This document shows, piece by piece, positions 63,066 through 64,000 of a stretch of 64,000 nucleotides of DNA. The DNA lies in assembly GCF_005239225.2 (NCBI RefSeq), contig NC_133297.1:8006392-8070391 (forward strand), read 5' to 3'. Source of the stretch: Populus alba (taxonomy: Eukaryota; Streptophyta; Magnoliopsida; Malpighiales; Salicaceae). Under the pieces are notes generated by a model. It made no database searches. It saw only the letters and a list, made by a program, of their open reading frames with translations, and had not been told where the DNA came from. A program made the translations under genes and the position numbers. Position 1 is the first letter of the stretch. Each line of letters begins with the position of its first letter.

Positions 63066-64000
63066 AATTTAAAAGTGCAGTTGAGCTCTATTTTTTTAAA
63101 AAAAAATTTTAAAGTTGTATATTAATATTTTTAATAATATTTTATTTTTAAATAAAAAATAATTTTTTAAAAATATTTATTATATTCTCAAACATATTAA
63201 TAATCTCTTACCAATGATTCATTAGATATTTTTTTTTTTATGAAATCGTGATTAATATTTTGAAATATAATTTTTATTGAAAACAGATGGAAACGAGTCT
63301 CATAGAAGTCACGTGACTTGACCATATGGCTGCTTCTGTTAACAATGAATGGAAAAATAAGAAAATAATTACTCATGGATTTTCAATATTTATGTTTCAA
63401 ATTTCACCGTTAGTTCCGAGTTAATTCGTGGCTATTTTTATCATGCACTAAAACCGTAGCCATTAATTTTGAATTATTAATCTAGACTCAACAGATAATA
63501 TGAATCATGAATAAAATACCAACTTTTGTTTTAAACCTTTTCTTAATATTAACAACCTTAACTAATCAAATTGTTCAACCAAATTGAGTCGGTAACAAGT
63601 GTAATTAATTAATTTTGTATGGGCAGGGTTTGGACTTGGTAATTTTTTGTTGTTGCATTAATATTTCTCAATTTATTTAATTATATATATGTATAAACTT
63701 TTTGAATTTTTTTAGGATTTTTGTATTTACAAAAAACACATTGTAAAAGTTTTTATATATATAGTTTTTAAGAGAAAAAAATATTCAACCCGCGTTGACA
63801 TGCAAGTTAAATAACCAGTAACAACTAAAAAGGATAGCGGTCTTGGCAATCAAAGTAGTCAAATTTGATGTAAAAGAGTTTCATTCAACAAGAAGAGTTT
63901 GATGATTATGGTTTTTTCCATTCATTTTGCTTGAGAAAATAAAATCATGCTCGAGATATGCTTTTTTGTTTGATTGTGTTTTGGACCATTTTAAAAGTGT
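63066..64000. other. AT-rich intergenic DNA to the window end
   Basis: No gene or repeat boundary recognised. Several A/T-rich simple tracts occur. Confidence 0.5.

Overview
This is a plant nuclear window. It is AT-rich and gene-poor, with GT-AG introns, a canonical plant microRNA166 precursor, a SAUR gene and a CDPK-related kinase gene. The transposon remnants (long solo LTRs, LINE fragments, tRNA-derived SINEs, T-rich dispersed repeats, MITE-like elements) fit a woody eudicot, most likely Populus or another Salicaceae. The genus is an inference from repeat style and protein similarity, not a search result.

Layout. (1) 1-1,272: AT-rich, no gene. (2) 1,273-8,787 and 19,376-26,757: two direct copies of one ~7.4-7.5 kb segment, nearly identical by eye, about 18 kb apart. 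Each carries one MIR166 hairpin (5,796-5,927 and 23,781-23,912). The two 132-nt hairpins are identical while their flanks carry substitutions and indels. (3) 8,788-19,375: a transposon-filled spacer. It has a T-rich repeat, an older repeat tract (10,486-12,050) and a decayed minus-strand LINE (12,479-18,060) split by two solo LTRs with target-site duplications. (4) 26,758-36,490: a second copy of the older tract, broken up by a MITE and three more solo LTRs of the same family, ending in another LINE fragment. (5) 36,490-42,000: noncoding, with a perfect 46-bp palindrome. (6) 42,000-43,000: a SAUR32-like gene with G-boxes and an auxin-type element upstream. (7) 43,400-50,400: possible orphan exon, a SINE, a rearranged LINE remnant and the 3' end of a Ty3/gypsy element with its LTR. 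(8) 50,473-57,769 (minus): a complete 11-exon CDPK-related kinase gene of 608 residues whose reading frame closes across every splice junction. (9) 58,050-64,000: AT-rich intergenic DNA with repeat remnants, a G-box cluster and a second SINE.

Only four loci look functional: the two MIR166 copies, the SAUR and the kinase. miR166 represses class III HD-ZIP genes; SAUR proteins act in auxin and growth responses; CDPK-related kinases act in Ca2+/calmodulin-linked signalling. Nothing shows them to be one pathway. The notable biology is the tandem MIR166 duplication and the nested history of the transposons around it.
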